A stretch of DNA of 44,240 bases. It comes from an uncultured Clostridia bacterium (lineage in GTDB: Bacteria; Bacillota; Clostridia; Oscillospirales; CAG-272). The notes under the pieces were generated by a model that saw only the letters and a list, made by a program, of their open reading frames with translations, made no database searches and was not told where the DNA came from. Shown here piece by piece: positions 7,225 to 17,403 of this stretch (the stretch's first letter is position 1; the number at the start of each line of letters is the position of its first letter). The DNA lies in contig CANQYV010000005.1 in the NCBI GenBank assembly GCA_947628165.1, positions 1 through 44,240 on the forward strand. The letters run 5' to 3'. Position numbers and translations under genes: made by a program.

Positions 7225-8469
7225 TTACGGAACGCTCACATATTTCAAAGGATCGACCCTCGTGTTGCCCTCTCTCATCTCGAAGTGGAGATGCGGCCCC
7301 GTGACGGAGCCGGTCGCGCCCGTAAGTGCTATGAGCTGACCCTTTTCGACCTTCTCGCCTTCCTTGACGAGCAGCTTGCTGCAATGCGCATACAGCGAGA
7401 ACACCTTTGCGCCGTGGTCTATCATTATGTAATAGCCGTAGCTTGCGTGGTATACGGATTTTACTACCGTCCCGCTGTTGGAGGCATACACTTTCGTTCC
7501 GATCGCGGCGTTTATATCAAGCGCCTGATGGTTCTTTATCTTGCCGGAGCCGAACGGGTCTTGGCGCTTTCCGAAATAGGAATTGACTCTGTTGAACCTC
7601 GTTTCGAGAGGCCACATGAACTCGCCGTCCGCGACGGACTGCGTTGCGCCCTGCTTTTTTATGAGGTCCTCAACGAAGCTGTCGAGCTCGCTCTCTGCCG
7701 CTTTTTCCTGAGCTTCGAGTTTGTCGAGCATATCCTGGCTCGACTTAAGGTCGAGCTTTGCCGCGTCGAGCAGCTCCTGAGCCTCCTTTTGCAATTTCTC
7801 GGACTCGGCACGGCTCGTCTCGAGCGACTCCGCAACGCTCTTCTGTGCCTCGCGGTTTTCGACTGCGAGCTCGCGCTCCTCGGCGAGGTCCTCAGTCAGT
7901 TCCCTGTATTCCGTCATGAGGTCCGAATCGTAGGAAAGGATGCTGACGGCGTTTTCGAGCCCGACGAGGAAGTCTATGATGCTCTCGGCGCCGAAGATTA
8001 CCTCAAGATATGTCGCGTTCGTGCCTCCGCTCTCGTAGGAGACTACCATGCGCTCCTTTATCCGCTCGTAAAGCTCCTCACTGCTCTCTACCTTATCCGC
8101 GATGTCGATGTCGATCTCCTCGATCTGTTTGTCGAGCTCGGCAATATACGCCTCGCTCTCCTCGATCTTGCTGTCATACATCTCTATCAGCTTATCGTAG
8201 AAGGTCTTTTTCTGAAGGAGGTCGTCAACATTGTTCGACAGGGACGATATCTTTTTCTTGACGTCGTTCGTCTGCTTCTCTATGTCTGCTATCTCCTTCT
8301 GATATTTTTTGACGCTGGCATTGTTTTTGAAGTCGTTCACCTTGTCGGACAAGGCGCTGACCGTCTCATGTTCGACAAGGAAAACAGTGCCCGCGGCAAG
8401 CATAACGAACGCAAGCAGCGCACAGACGAGCCTTATCGCAGGCGTGCGCGATCCTTTTTCCGTATTCAT
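7225..8469 (-). CDS. secreted coiled-coil M23 murein hydrolase (EnvC/PcsB-like), copy 2
   Basis: A 414-residue paralogue of the next gene. A hydrophobic N-terminal signal or anchor (about 13-32) and a coiled coil (about 40-275) are followed directly by the LytM/M23 domain (about 282-414). HQALD (H314, D318), LYAH and HLH (H393, H395) preserve the metal site. It shares with copy 1 the ERMVVSYESGG segment in the coiled coil and the RxDPFGSGK segment before the first ligand, pointing to tandem duplication. It is the first gene after ftsX (57 bp), the position expected for the FtsEX-controlled hydrolase. AAAGGCGGG precedes the ATG. Confidence 0.92.
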   Translation of the reverse strand: MNTEKGSRTPAIRLVCALLAFVMLAAGTVFLVEHETVSALSDKVNDFKNNASVKKYQKEIADIEKQTNDVKKKISSLSNNVDDLLQKKTFYDKLIEMYDSKIEESEAYIAELDKQIEEIDIDIADKVESSEELYERIKERMVVSYESGGTNATYLEVIFGAESIIDFLVGLENAVSILSYDSDLMTEYRELTEDLAEERELAVENREAQKSVAESLETSRAESEKLQKEAQELLDAAKLDLKSSQDMLDKLEAQEKAAESELDSFVEDLIKKQGATQSVADGEFMWPLETRFNRVNSYFGKRQDPFGSGKIKNHQALDINAAIGTKVYASNSGTVVKSVYHASYGYYIMIDHGAKVFSLYAHCSKLLVKEGEKVEKGQLIALTGATGSVTGPHLHFEMREGNTRVDPLKYVSVP

Positions 8470-8526
8470 AATAAAACCCGCCTTTCTGTTCCGAAATTCG
8501 GTAAGATCAACGGCAAAAACGCCGCG

Positions 8527-9417
8527 TCAGTTCCTTGTATACTTTGATATCGATATCGCGCTTCCGATAACGCCGGTCAGTATTCCTACGGCGGCAAAGC
8601 CGAAGAACATAGTCAGTCTCACGTCGGAGAGCGGGATTATGTGGATTATTGAAACGATATCCGATACGGAGGACTGAATATAGCCGTAGAGCACATTTTC
8701 AAGCAGATACGCTATCATGCTCGAAACAAGACCTATCATCGCGCCCTCTATGATAAACGGCAGCGCAATGAAAAGCCCCGTCGCGCCTATATATCTCATT
8801 ACCACGATCTCGTTTTTGCGCGAATACACCGACAGCTTCACGGTGTTGATTATGACGAAAACGCTGACGACGAAGAGAATGACAAGGAACCACGAGAAGA
8901 TGAGGGTGACGCCGTTTTTCAGCGACTGCATCATGTTTGCGAGCGCGCGCTGGTCGCGCGTCTTGCGGATGCCCTCTATCTGGCTCAGGCTGTACGTCAC
9001 GTCCGTGTAGTGTGCGCCGTCTATGTTTGTTATCTCAAACGAGTCCGAAAGCGGGTTGTCGTCGCGGTATGCCTCGTAAAGGTCGCGGTTCTCCTCGCCT
9101 ACCTGCTCAATCATGTAGTCGAGGGCCTCGTCCTTAGTGATATGCCTCACCTCGCCGACGTAGGAAATGTTTCTTATCATCTGCTCGACGCGAAGGAGCT
9201 CGTCGTCCGTGAGGTCGGGCTCGACGAAAACCATTATCTCGTTCTGGAGCCCGAGCTCGTCGAGGTTGACGTTGATGTTCGCGACGAGCATCGTGAAGCT
9301 GCCGAGAACTATAAGGCAGCTCATGAGGACGGCGATAGACGCGAAGCTCATGACGCCGTTGCGCCAGAGCCCGCGAACCGCCTGCCCAAAGAAATATGAG
9401 AATTTATACTGTTTCAT
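8527..9417 (-). CDS. ftsX: cell division protein FtsX
   Basis: The membrane half of the FtsEX complex, which transmits ATP hydrolysis by FtsE to extracellular peptidoglycan hydrolases. At 296 residues it has the usual four-helix layout: TM1 about 21-46, a large extracellular domain (about 47-165), then three helices near 172-195, 213-240 and 262-287. The SRKNEIVVMRYIGATGLFI segment is typical of FtsX. Its ATG overlaps the ftsE stop by four bases (ATGA). The genes immediately downstream are two coiled-coil M23 hydrolases, the probable clients. Confidence 0.96.
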   Translation of the reverse strand: MKQYKFSYFFGQAVRGLWRNGVMSFASIAVLMSCLIVLGSFTMLVANINVNLDELGLQNEIMVFVEPDLTDDELLRVEQMIRNISYVGEVRHITKDEALDYMIEQVGEENRDLYEAYRDDNPLSDSFEITNIDGAHYTDVTYSLSQIEGIRKTRDQRALANMMQSLKNGVTLIFSWFLVILFVVSVFVIINTVKLSVYSRKNEIVVMRYIGATGLFIALPFIIEGAMIGLVSSMIAYLLENVLYGYIQSSVSDIVSIIHIIPLSDVRLTMFFGFAAVGILTGVIGSAISISKYTRN

Positions 9418-10091
9418 TCGAACATACCTCCGACCCTGTCGTCCGAAACGACGCCGCCGTCTATCATGATGACCCGCTGCTGATAATAGTCGACGAGGTT
9501 CTTTTCATGCGTGACGACGAGCACCGTCTTTCCGAGCTTGTTTATCTTGACGAGCAGGTTCATGATCTCGAGCGACATCTTCGGGTCGATATTTCCCGTC
9601 GGCTCGTCTGCAATTATTATCTTCGGATTGTTCGCGAGCGCGCGTGCGAGGGCGACTCTCTGCTGTTCGCCGCCCGACAGCTCGTTCGGGAAGCAGTTCG
9701 ATTTGTCCCCGAGACTTACGGTATTGAGAAGCGCGGGGACGCGCTTCTTTATCTTTTTGTTCGGCACCCCGACAACCTGCATCGCGAAGGCGACATTTTC
9801 GTATACTGTCTTTTTGGGGAAGAGCCTGAAGTCCTGGAACACGATGCCGAGCTTGCGCCTGTAATGCGGTACTCTGAGATATGACAGTTTTGAAAGATCC
9901 GTGTTATCGACGACCACCGTGCCGGATGTCGCTTTTTCCTCTCTGAGCAAAAGCTTCATGAGCGTCGTTTTGCCCGCGCCGGTCGCGCCGACAACGAATA
10001 CGAACTCTCCGTCGTCTATATGGAGGTTCACTCCGTTTAAAGCGACGGTACCGTTTGGATATGCCTTAATAACATTTGTAAAATCTATCAT
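9414..10091 (-). CDS. ftsE: cell division ATP-binding protein FtsE
   Basis: The cytoplasmic ABC ATPase partner of FtsX. At 225 residues it is the normal length. Walker A is GATGAGKT (about 36-43), the signature is LSGGEQQR and Walker B is IIIADEPTGNID; the Q-loop region is FQDFRLFPKKTVYENVAF. AGAGGT lies six bases before the ATG. It follows the PucR-type regulator by about 40 bp and overlaps ftsX, so regulator, ATPase, permease and hydrolases are probably on one message. Confidence 0.97.
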   Translation of the reverse strand: MIDFTNVIKAYPNGTVALNGVNLHIDDGEFVFVVGATGAGKTTLMKLLLREEKATSGTVVVDNTDLSKLSYLRVPHYRRKLGIVFQDFRLFPKKTVYENVAFAMQVVGVPNKKIKKRVPALLNTVSLGDKSNCFPNELSGGEQQRVALARALANNPKIIIADEPTGNIDPKMSLEIMNLLVKINKLGKTVLVVTHEKNLVDYYQQRVIMIDGGVVSDDRVGGMFE

Positions 10092-10131
10092 TAAAAGACC
10101 TCTGTGTCAGTGCCGCATGGCGGCAGTATTA

Positions 10132-11217
10132 TCAGAACTTGACGGGCTTTGAGACAAGATATCTCTTGACCATCAGGGCGACCTTGAACGTTATCGCGTG
10201 GTCGAACTCGCGCAGGTCGAGTCCCGTCAGCTTCTTTATCTTTTCGAGCCTGTAAACGAGAGTGTTGCGGTGGACGAACAGCTTGCGCGACGTCTCGGAC
10301 ACGTTTAAGTTGTTCTCGAAGAAGCACTGAATCGTCATGAGCGTCTCACGGTCGAGGAAGTCTATCGAGCCGTCCTTGAATACCTCATGCAGAAACATCT
10401 CGCAGAGCGTCGTCGGGAGCTGATATATGAGCCTTCCTATGCCGAGGTTGTCGTAGCTGTTGACTGATTTTTCGGTATCGAACACCTTGCCGACCTCGAG
10501 GGCGACCTGCGCCTCCTTGTAGGAACGGGCGAGGTCCTTGATGTTGTCAACGGGCGTGCCTATGCCTATCGAGGCCTTCGTGAAGAACTCGGTCTGAAGC
10601 GTGTCGCAGATGTTCTTCGCAGCGCGCTCGAGCTCGCGGATGTCGGTGCCGGGCTTTATCTCCTTGACGAGCACGATGTCGCGTTCGCCTATGTTGATGA
10701 CATAGTCCTTTGTCTTGTCCGGGAACATGCTGAGTATGATGTCATACGGCAGCATCTCGGACTTTGCGCTGAACCTGATGAGGAAGGCGACCCTGACCTC
10801 CTCCGTGCTGAAATGGAGCTCCTTTGACTTGATATAAATGTCGCTCGGGAGAATGTTGTCAAGAATTATGTTCTTGATAAACGAGCTCTTGTCATATTTT
10901 TCGTCGTAAAGGCTCTTGATGTTGGAAAACGATATCGACAAAAGCATGGCGGTCTTGTCGGCGGCGCGGTCCTCGCCCTCGACGAACACAATATATTCCG
11001 CCTTCGACGCCGTGCCTATGGGACGGTATGTGTACCCCCCGGAGGTCACGCTCTCGGAAGAATACGAGAGCTCCTCGCGGATGCCCTGACGGATCTCACC
11101 TATTTTGCCGAGCTCGCTGCAGGCGATGACGGCGCCGTTTTCGTCGATGACGCCGATCGTGCGGTCTACGGCGTCCTTCATCTGATGAATGACTCTCTGG
11201 AACAATCTGTTTGGCAT
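10132..11217 (-). CDS. PucR/CdaR-type transcriptional regulator
   Basis: A 361-residue protein ending in the helix-turn-helix of PucR-type regulators (about 300-355): FFENNLNVSETSRKLFVHRNTLVYRLEKI. The central part (about 120-260) resembles the GGDEF-derived domain found in this family. The N-terminal region starts with a sensor-like stretch (TIGVIDENGAVIACS). Family members respond to small ligands; the ligand here is unknown. GGAGG lies six bases before the ATG. It sits between rsmE and ftsE on the same strand, with 40 bp to ftsE and no hairpin, so it may control or be co-expressed with the ftsEX-hydrolase genes. That functional link is inference. Confidence 0.85.
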   Translation of the reverse strand: MPNRLFQRVIHQMKDAVDRTIGVIDENGAVIACSELGKIGEIRQGIREELSYSSESVTSGGYTYRPIGTASKAEYIVFVEGEDRAADKTAMLLSISFSNIKSLYDEKYDKSSFIKNIILDNILPSDIYIKSKELHFSTEEVRVAFLIRFSAKSEMLPYDIILSMFPDKTKDYVINIGERDIVLVKEIKPGTDIRELERAAKNICDTLQTEFFTKASIGIGTPVDNIKDLARSYKEAQVALEVGKVFDTEKSVNSYDNLGIGRLIYQLPTTLCEMFLHEVFKDGSIDFLDRETLMTIQCFFENNLNVSETSRKLFVHRNTLVYRLEKIKKLTGLDLREFDHAITFKVALMVKRYLVSKPVKF

Positions 11218-11280
11218 GTTATCCTCCGTACTGCTGTATGCAAATAAAATGTTGCAAAATTAATTCTTAAAGGCCCGCCG

Positions 11281-12015
11281 TTACAGCTCAGCCTCGTATG
11301 AAAGTGCGGACATGACGTAGAGCGGCGCCGTCTCGCACCGCAGAATCCGCGGGCCGAGCCCGCAGGCAGTCAGCCCCGCCTCCGAGGCAAGCGCTGCCTC
11401 CTCCGGCGAAAAGCCGCCCTCCGCCCCTATCATCGCGGAAACACTAGCGCCGCGCCCGAGCTTTCCTTTTACCGCGTCCCGGAGCGTCCGCTCATTTTCG
11501 TTTTCGTAAATAAAAAGAGGGACGTCGGCTTTTGAGGCCTCTTCAACGGCGGTTTTAAAATCTCTCATCTCCCCGACAGTCGGGGCAAGACCTCTTCCAC
11601 ATTGCTTTGCCGCCTCGTATGCGATGCGCCTGCAGCGGGCGAGCCGCTTGCCGAAGGCGCCGCCGTCGGGGCGTGAGACGCATCTCTCCGACAGAAACGG
11701 CATTATCGCCGAAGCTCCGAGCTCGGTGCATTTTTCTATGACAAAGTCGAGCTTCTGTCCCTTTGGATTAGCGATGTAAAGCGTGACGCGGCACGGCAGC
11801 TCGGAGCGGTCCTCCCTTTCGGAAACGACGCCGAGGGTGACCTTTTCGGGCCTGACATAGTCAAGGCGGCATTCGTACACAGTGCCGCCCGAGCATACCT
11901 CAAGCATGTCTCCCACGGCGCATCGCAAAGAGAGCGCGATATGACGCGCGTCGTCTCCCGTTATTGTCAGAAGTCCGTCGACGTCCGGTCCCGAGTCGAC
12001 AAAAAACCTCGGCAT
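11281..12015 (-). CDS. rsmE: 16S rRNA m3U1498 methyltransferase RsmE
   Basis: A SPOUT-fold enzyme that methylates U1498 of 16S rRNA using SAM. The start is ATG 12015 (MPRFFVDS, 244 residues), because GGGAGGTG lies a few bases upstream; an ATG at 12054 has no ribosome binding site and sits about 11 nt from the predicted transcription start. The knot motifs are clear: MIGAEGGFSPEE and LGPRILRCETAPLY. The order dnaJ-prmA-rsmE is common in Firmicutes, but here rsmE also has its own consensus promoter and leads into the regulator-ftsEX genes. Confidence 0.95.
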   Translation of the reverse strand: MPRFFVDSGPDVDGLLTITGDDARHIALSLRCAVGDMLEVCSGGTVYECRLDYVRPEKVTLGVVSEREDRSELPCRVTLYIANPKGQKLDFVIEKCTELGASAIMPFLSERCVSRPDGGAFGKRLARCRRIAYEAAKQCGRGLAPTVGEMRDFKTAVEEASKADVPLFIYENENERTLRDAVKGKLGRGASVSAMIGAEGGFSPEEAALASEAGLTACGLGPRILRCETAPLYVMSALSYEAEL

Positions 12016-12071
12016 GGGGCACCTCCCGCCTGCATAGGCATCACAAAAAAGCATTACTGCCCTGCCAATAC

Positions 12072-12100
12072 ATTATACAGCATTTTATACTATTTGTCAA
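12072..12100 (-). promoter_or_regulatory. consensus sigma-A promoter upstream of rsmE
   Basis: TTGACA (12095-12100), 17-bp spacer, TATAAT (12072-12077) on the minus strand, both boxes perfect. The predicted start near 12065 gives a leader of about 50 nt to the ATG at 12015. It likely drives rsmE, the PucR-type regulator, ftsEX, both M23 genes, the S41 protease and greA. Confidence 0.85.
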
Positions 12101-12219
12101 AGGCTTTTTTGTTGAAGATTGATAATATTATCTCCAATCTGTCCAAAAAACCGACTTTTCTTTGCCCAGTCATAAATGCATACGTCAAATCGTTCCTTTT
12201 GTTGGCACGGGGTATATTT

Positions 12220-13137
12220 TTATACAGTCAGTACCGCCGCGCACCAGCCGTTTTCCGACGCTTTTTCGACAAGCCTATATCCGAGCGACAAAAACGCGTC
12301 CGTCACCTCCGCCGCCCGCTCCTCTATTATGCCGGATACGATGAGGTATCCGCCGGGGGCGAGATATCCGCCTACGTCCCCTGCCATGCGAAGGATTATA
12401 TCGGCGACGATGTTCGCCGCGATAAGGTCGTATTTTCCGCCTTTGTCGACGTCGGCGAGCAGGTCGGACACGCCGCACGTCACGTTCGTCACGCCGTTGT
12501 CCCTTATGTTCTCCGCCGTGATCCTCACGGCGACGGGGTCTATGTCATACGCAAAGCACTCGCCCGCGCCGAGCTTTGAGGCGCAGATCGACAGTATTCC
12601 GCTGCCGCAGCCGAGATCGAGCATACGGCACCCGGGCTTCATGTATTTTTCTATAAGCCCGACGACGAGCCGCGTCGTCTCGTGGGTCCCGGTTCCGAAC
12701 GCCATCCCGGGATCCATAGTCACCGTGACCTCTCCCGGCGCGGCGTCGTATTTTTCCCAGGCGGGGACGATAACGACGCGCCCGAGCTTTATCGGATGAT
12801 AGTACCGCTTCCATGTCTCAGCCCAGTCCTCCTCGGAAAGCCCGACCGTGGAGACGGTAACGTCCGCTCCGAGCGCACGGAAGCGGTCGCGCAGAAACGA
12901 CACCGCCTCGCCGACAGACCTCTCGCTCGGTATATAGACGGAGACGGACGCGTGCTCCCTGTCGGCGTTGAGCACCGTCTCGTCGATAAGGTCGCCGTAA
13001 ACGCCGTCGAGGATAAGCTCATCGAGGTCTCCGTAATCCTCTATCCGTATCCTGTCGTCTATCATGCTCATAACGGCGCACATCAGATCGAGCAGTCCGC
13101 GCTCGCCGTATGCCTTGACCTCTGTCCATTCGTTCAT
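12220..13137 (-). CDS. prmA: ribosomal protein L11 methyltransferase
   Basis: A SAM-dependent enzyme that methylates lysines of ribosomal protein L11. At 305 residues it is close to the usual length. The N-terminal L11-recognition domain includes EDWAETWKRYYHPIKLG, and the Rossmann domain carries LDLGCGSGILSICASKLGAG (about 174-193), with GTGTHETTRL before it, as in PrmA. AGAGGTG precedes the ATG. It follows dnaJ with a terminator in between, and lies about 200 bp before rsmE. Confidence 0.95.
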   Translation of the reverse strand: MNEWTEVKAYGERGLLDLMCAVMSMIDDRIRIEDYGDLDELILDGVYGDLIDETVLNADREHASVSVYIPSERSVGEAVSFLRDRFRALGADVTVSTVGLSEEDWAETWKRYYHPIKLGRVVIVPAWEKYDAAPGEVTVTMDPGMAFGTGTHETTRLVVGLIEKYMKPGCRMLDLGCGSGILSICASKLGAGECFAYDIDPVAVRITAENIRDNGVTNVTCGVSDLLADVDKGGKYDLIAANIVADIILRMAGDVGGYLAPGGYLIVSGIIEERAAEVTDAFLSLGYRLVEKASENGWCAAVLTV

Positions 13138-13454
13138 GCGGCACCTCTCTTTTTCATATGATAAAAACGGCGTCTCAAAAGGCCGTCACGCAGATTTATT
13201 TTCGCCGGCATCTTAAAAACCTCAGCATCTTTGCCTCGGCATCTCTTTTTATTATATCATATTTTTTAAAAAAAGAAAAGGGGCACATGAAACGCCCGTT
13301 TTCCCCCGCGTCAGCTTGAAAAACTGCGCTTTTTATGTTTTCCCGCACGATAATTTATTCAAATGCAGATAATTATAATTCAAACGCCTAAAATTTCATT
13401 TCTGCAAAAAGTACCGCGCCGGTTGGGGCTCACCGGCGCGGTCATGCGCTTTTT
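13138..13454. other. 317-bp intergenic region between dnaJ and prmA
   Basis: It holds the dnaJ terminator (13405-13442) and an AT-rich stretch. A perfect minus-strand TATAAT at 13251-13256 is a possible -10 box for prmA, but only a poor -35 hexamer lies 17 bp upstream. No open frame here is supportable. Confidence 0.5.
13405..13442 (-). terminator. terminator of the hrcA-grpE-dnaK-dnaJ operon
   Basis: An 11-bp GC-rich stem (ACCGCGCCGGT with its complement) and an 8-nt loop are followed on the minus strand by a run of five T. It starts 12 bp after the dnaJ stop. Confidence 0.85.
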
Positions 13455-14600
13455 TTACTTATCCTTTTCAAAGAGGCGGCGAAATTTCTTTCGCTTGGCG
13501 TAGTTGTTTTCGCCGCATGAATCGGCGAAATCGGCAAGCAGCTTTTTCTGCTGCGGCGTGAGATTTTTCGGCACCTCTATCACGACTGTGAAGTGCAGGT
13601 CTCCCTTTCTGCCCGCGTTGTTCACATACTGTATTCCGCGGCGTGAAAGCGTAAACGTCGTCCCCGTCTGTGTTCCCTCGGGGATATCGTAATCCACCGT
13701 GCCCTCGAGCGTCGGCACCTTTATATTTGCGCCGAGCGCCGCCTCCGCGAACGTGATCGGCACCTCGCAGTATATATCGTACCCGTCCCGCTCAAACGTC
13801 TGATGGTCGCGGACGCCGACCGTGATTATGAGGTCTCCCGACGGGCCGCCGTTTCTCCCCGCGTCGCCCTCGCCGCGGAGCGCTATTCGCTGCCCGTTGT
13901 CGATGCCGGCGGGAACTGTGACCTCTATCTTCCTCGTTATCCTGATGTATCCCGTTCCGCGGCAGTTTTTGCACGGGTTCTTTATTACCTTTCCCGTCCC
14001 GCGGCACTTGTCGCATGCGTGCGAGGACTGCATCATCCCGAACGGGGTGCGCTGTGTCGTCGTGACCTGACCCGTGCCGTGACACGTCGGGCATGTCTCA
14101 GCACTCGTTCCCTTTTCGGCTCCCGTCCCTCCGCACTCGTCGCATTTTACGATGCAGGGATAGTTGACCTCGCGCTTGCAGCCGAACGCCGCCTCCTCAA
14201 ACGAGACGAGCACCGACTGCATTACGTCGTCTCCCCTCCTCGGTCCGTTCCGGCGGGACGAGCCGCCGCCCCCGAAGCCTCCGAAGCCGCCGAAGCCGCC
14301 TCCGAAAATGCTCGAGAGTATATCGCTGAAGTCGAAGTCCGACGCGTTGAAACCGACGCCGCCCTTCGACGGGTCGAACGCGTCGTGACCGAACTGGTCG
14401 TACTGCGAGCGCTTCTGCGGGTCCGAAAGGACGCCGTAGGCCTCGTTTATCTCCTTGAATTTCGCCTCGGCTTCCTTGTCGCCGGGGTTCATGTCGGGGT
14501 GATATTTCTTGGCAAGCTGCCTGTAAGCGCGCTTCAGCTCGTCGTCCGTCGCCGTCTTGGAAACGCCGAGCACCTCATAGTAATCGCGTTTTTCCGCCAT
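13455..14600 (-). CDS. dnaJ: chaperone protein DnaJ
   Basis: The Hsp40 co-chaperone that delivers substrates to DnaK and stimulates its ATPase. It has 381 residues: J domain (1-70) with HPD at 34-36, a Gly/Phe-rich stretch (about 78-115), and a zinc domain with all four CxxCxGxG repeats ([32 protein letters not shown]). C-terminal substrate-binding domains follow. AAGGA lies about nine bases before the ATG. It is the last gene of the CIRCE-controlled operon and is followed by a strong terminator. Confidence 0.98.
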   Translation of the reverse strand: MAEKRDYYEVLGVSKTATDDELKRAYRQLAKKYHPDMNPGDKEAEAKFKEINEAYGVLSDPQKRSQYDQFGHDAFDPSKGGVGFNASDFDFSDILSSIFGGGFGGFGGFGGGGSSRRNGPRRGDDVMQSVLVSFEEAAFGCKREVNYPCIVKCDECGGTGAEKGTSAETCPTCHGTGQVTTTQRTPFGMMQSSHACDKCRGTGKVIKNPCKNCRGTGYIRITRKIEVTVPAGIDNGQRIALRGEGDAGRNGGPSGDLIITVGVRDHQTFERDGYDIYCEVPITFAEAALGANIKVPTLEGTVDYDIPEGTQTGTTFTLSRRGIQYVNNAGRKGDLHFTVVIEVPKNLTPQQKKLLADFADSCGENNYAKRKKFRRLFEKDK

Positions 14601-14633
14601 AAGTAGTGATCCTTAAATAAGTTCAGATAAATA

Positions 14634-14668
14634 CGCGCGCCGCGGGGGAAAGCTACCCCCGCAGCCGC
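14634..14668 (-). other. GC-rich hairpin between dnaK and dnaJ
   Basis: GCGGGGG pairs with CCCCCGC, extended by further GC pairs with one mismatch. No T-tract follows, so it is unlikely to be a strong terminator; it could stabilise the dnaK message or attenuate dnaJ. Confidence 0.5.
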
Positions 14669-14694
14669 GTTTGTATTTTGTTTTTGACGGGGAC

Positions 14695-16590
<1,896 letters not shown>

Positions 16591-16602
16591 TTATTATTTA
16601 AG

Positions 16603-16634
16603 CCGGGGGAACTTCTTATAAGAAGTTCCCCCGG
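16603..16634 (-). other. perfect 32-bp palindromic hairpin between grpE and dnaK
   Basis: CCGGGGGAACTTCT, TATA, then the exact complement: a 14-bp stem with a 4-nt loop. No T-run follows on the minus strand. It lies about 35 bp upstream of the dnaK start, so it could be an RNA processing or stability element, or one member of a dispersed palindrome family; the window holds no second copy that I saw. Confidence 0.65.
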
Positions 16635-16737
16635 AACCCCTTCAAGAATTTAAAATTACTTTTTCAGTTATTTGCGAAACAATGTGCCGCTTCAGCGCTG
16701 CGACTCGAACACATGGCTGCCGACGCCGCGCTCATTT

Positions 16738-17373
16738 TCAGGAACCCTCGCCGGCGACGGTAACCGCCGCATAGCGGAGGATCTTCTCTCCGCGCCTGTA
16801 CCCTTTCTGCCATACCGCGACGATGTGCCCCGGCTCCTGCTCGGACGCCTCCGCCATCGCCACCGCCGAATGCATCGCGGGGTCAAAGACGTCGCCGGGC
16901 TCACCGAACTGCTCGATTCCGAGCGAGGTGAGCACGTCGGGCACTCCCTTTAATATGAGCTTTACGCCCTCGGCGAGCTTCTCCGGGTCCTGATACTGTG
17001 CGGCGCGGTCGAGATTGTCGAGCGTCGGCAAGAGCTTTGAGAGAGCGTCGGCATACGCGTCGCCGTATATTCCCTCGCGCTCCTTCTGGCTGCGCTTTCT
17101 GAAGTTGTCGTATTCCGCAGCGAGACGCAGGTATTTGTCCTCGGCTTCCCTGGCTTTCGCCTCCGCCTCCTTCACCTTTGCCTCGAGCTCGCGCTTCTTT
17201 TTGTCGCGCTTTTTCGTGTGCTCCTCTTCCGCAGGCTCCGCGTCCTCGCTTTTCTCGGGCTGTTCTTGTTCCGCAGCCTCGGGCGCGCCTTCTTCGGCCT
17301 CGGGCGTCTTCGGCTCCTGTTCTGTTGCGGCCTCGTCCTCGCCCTTTATACCGGTCTTTTCTTCATCCGTCAT
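16738..17373 (-). CDS. grpE: nucleotide exchange factor GrpE
   Basis: Releases ADP from DnaK. A Glu/Ala-rich, probably disordered N-terminal tail (about 1-70) precedes a long helix (EAKAREAEDKYLRLAAEYDNFRKR) and the beta domain with the family signature near the C-terminus (FDPAMHSAVA, GYRRGEKILRYAAVTVA). The start is taken as ATG 17373 (211 residues) because TGAGG lies six bases upstream. A GTG four codons earlier is the alternative. It is the second gene of the heat-shock operon, 30 bp after hrcA. Confidence 0.95.
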   Translation of the reverse strand: MTDEEKTGIKGEDEAATEQEPKTPEAEEGAPEAAEQEQPEKSEDAEPAEEEHTKKRDKKKRELEAKVKEAEAKAREAEDKYLRLAAEYDNFRKRSQKEREGIYGDAYADALSKLLPTLDNLDRAAQYQDPEKLAEGVKLILKGVPDVLTSLGIEQFGEPGDVFDPAMHSAVAMAEASEQEPGHIVAVWQKGYRRGEKILRYAAVTVAGEGS

Positions 17374-17403
17374 GTCAAGCCTCACCTTGTCCTTGTCCTT
17401 TTG

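Noticed and set aside
16695-16735. T-arm-like TTCGAGTC on the minus strand and a 23-codon frame after grpE
   Set aside because: There is no room for a complete tRNA, the stem is imperfect, and the short frame lacks a ribosome binding site.
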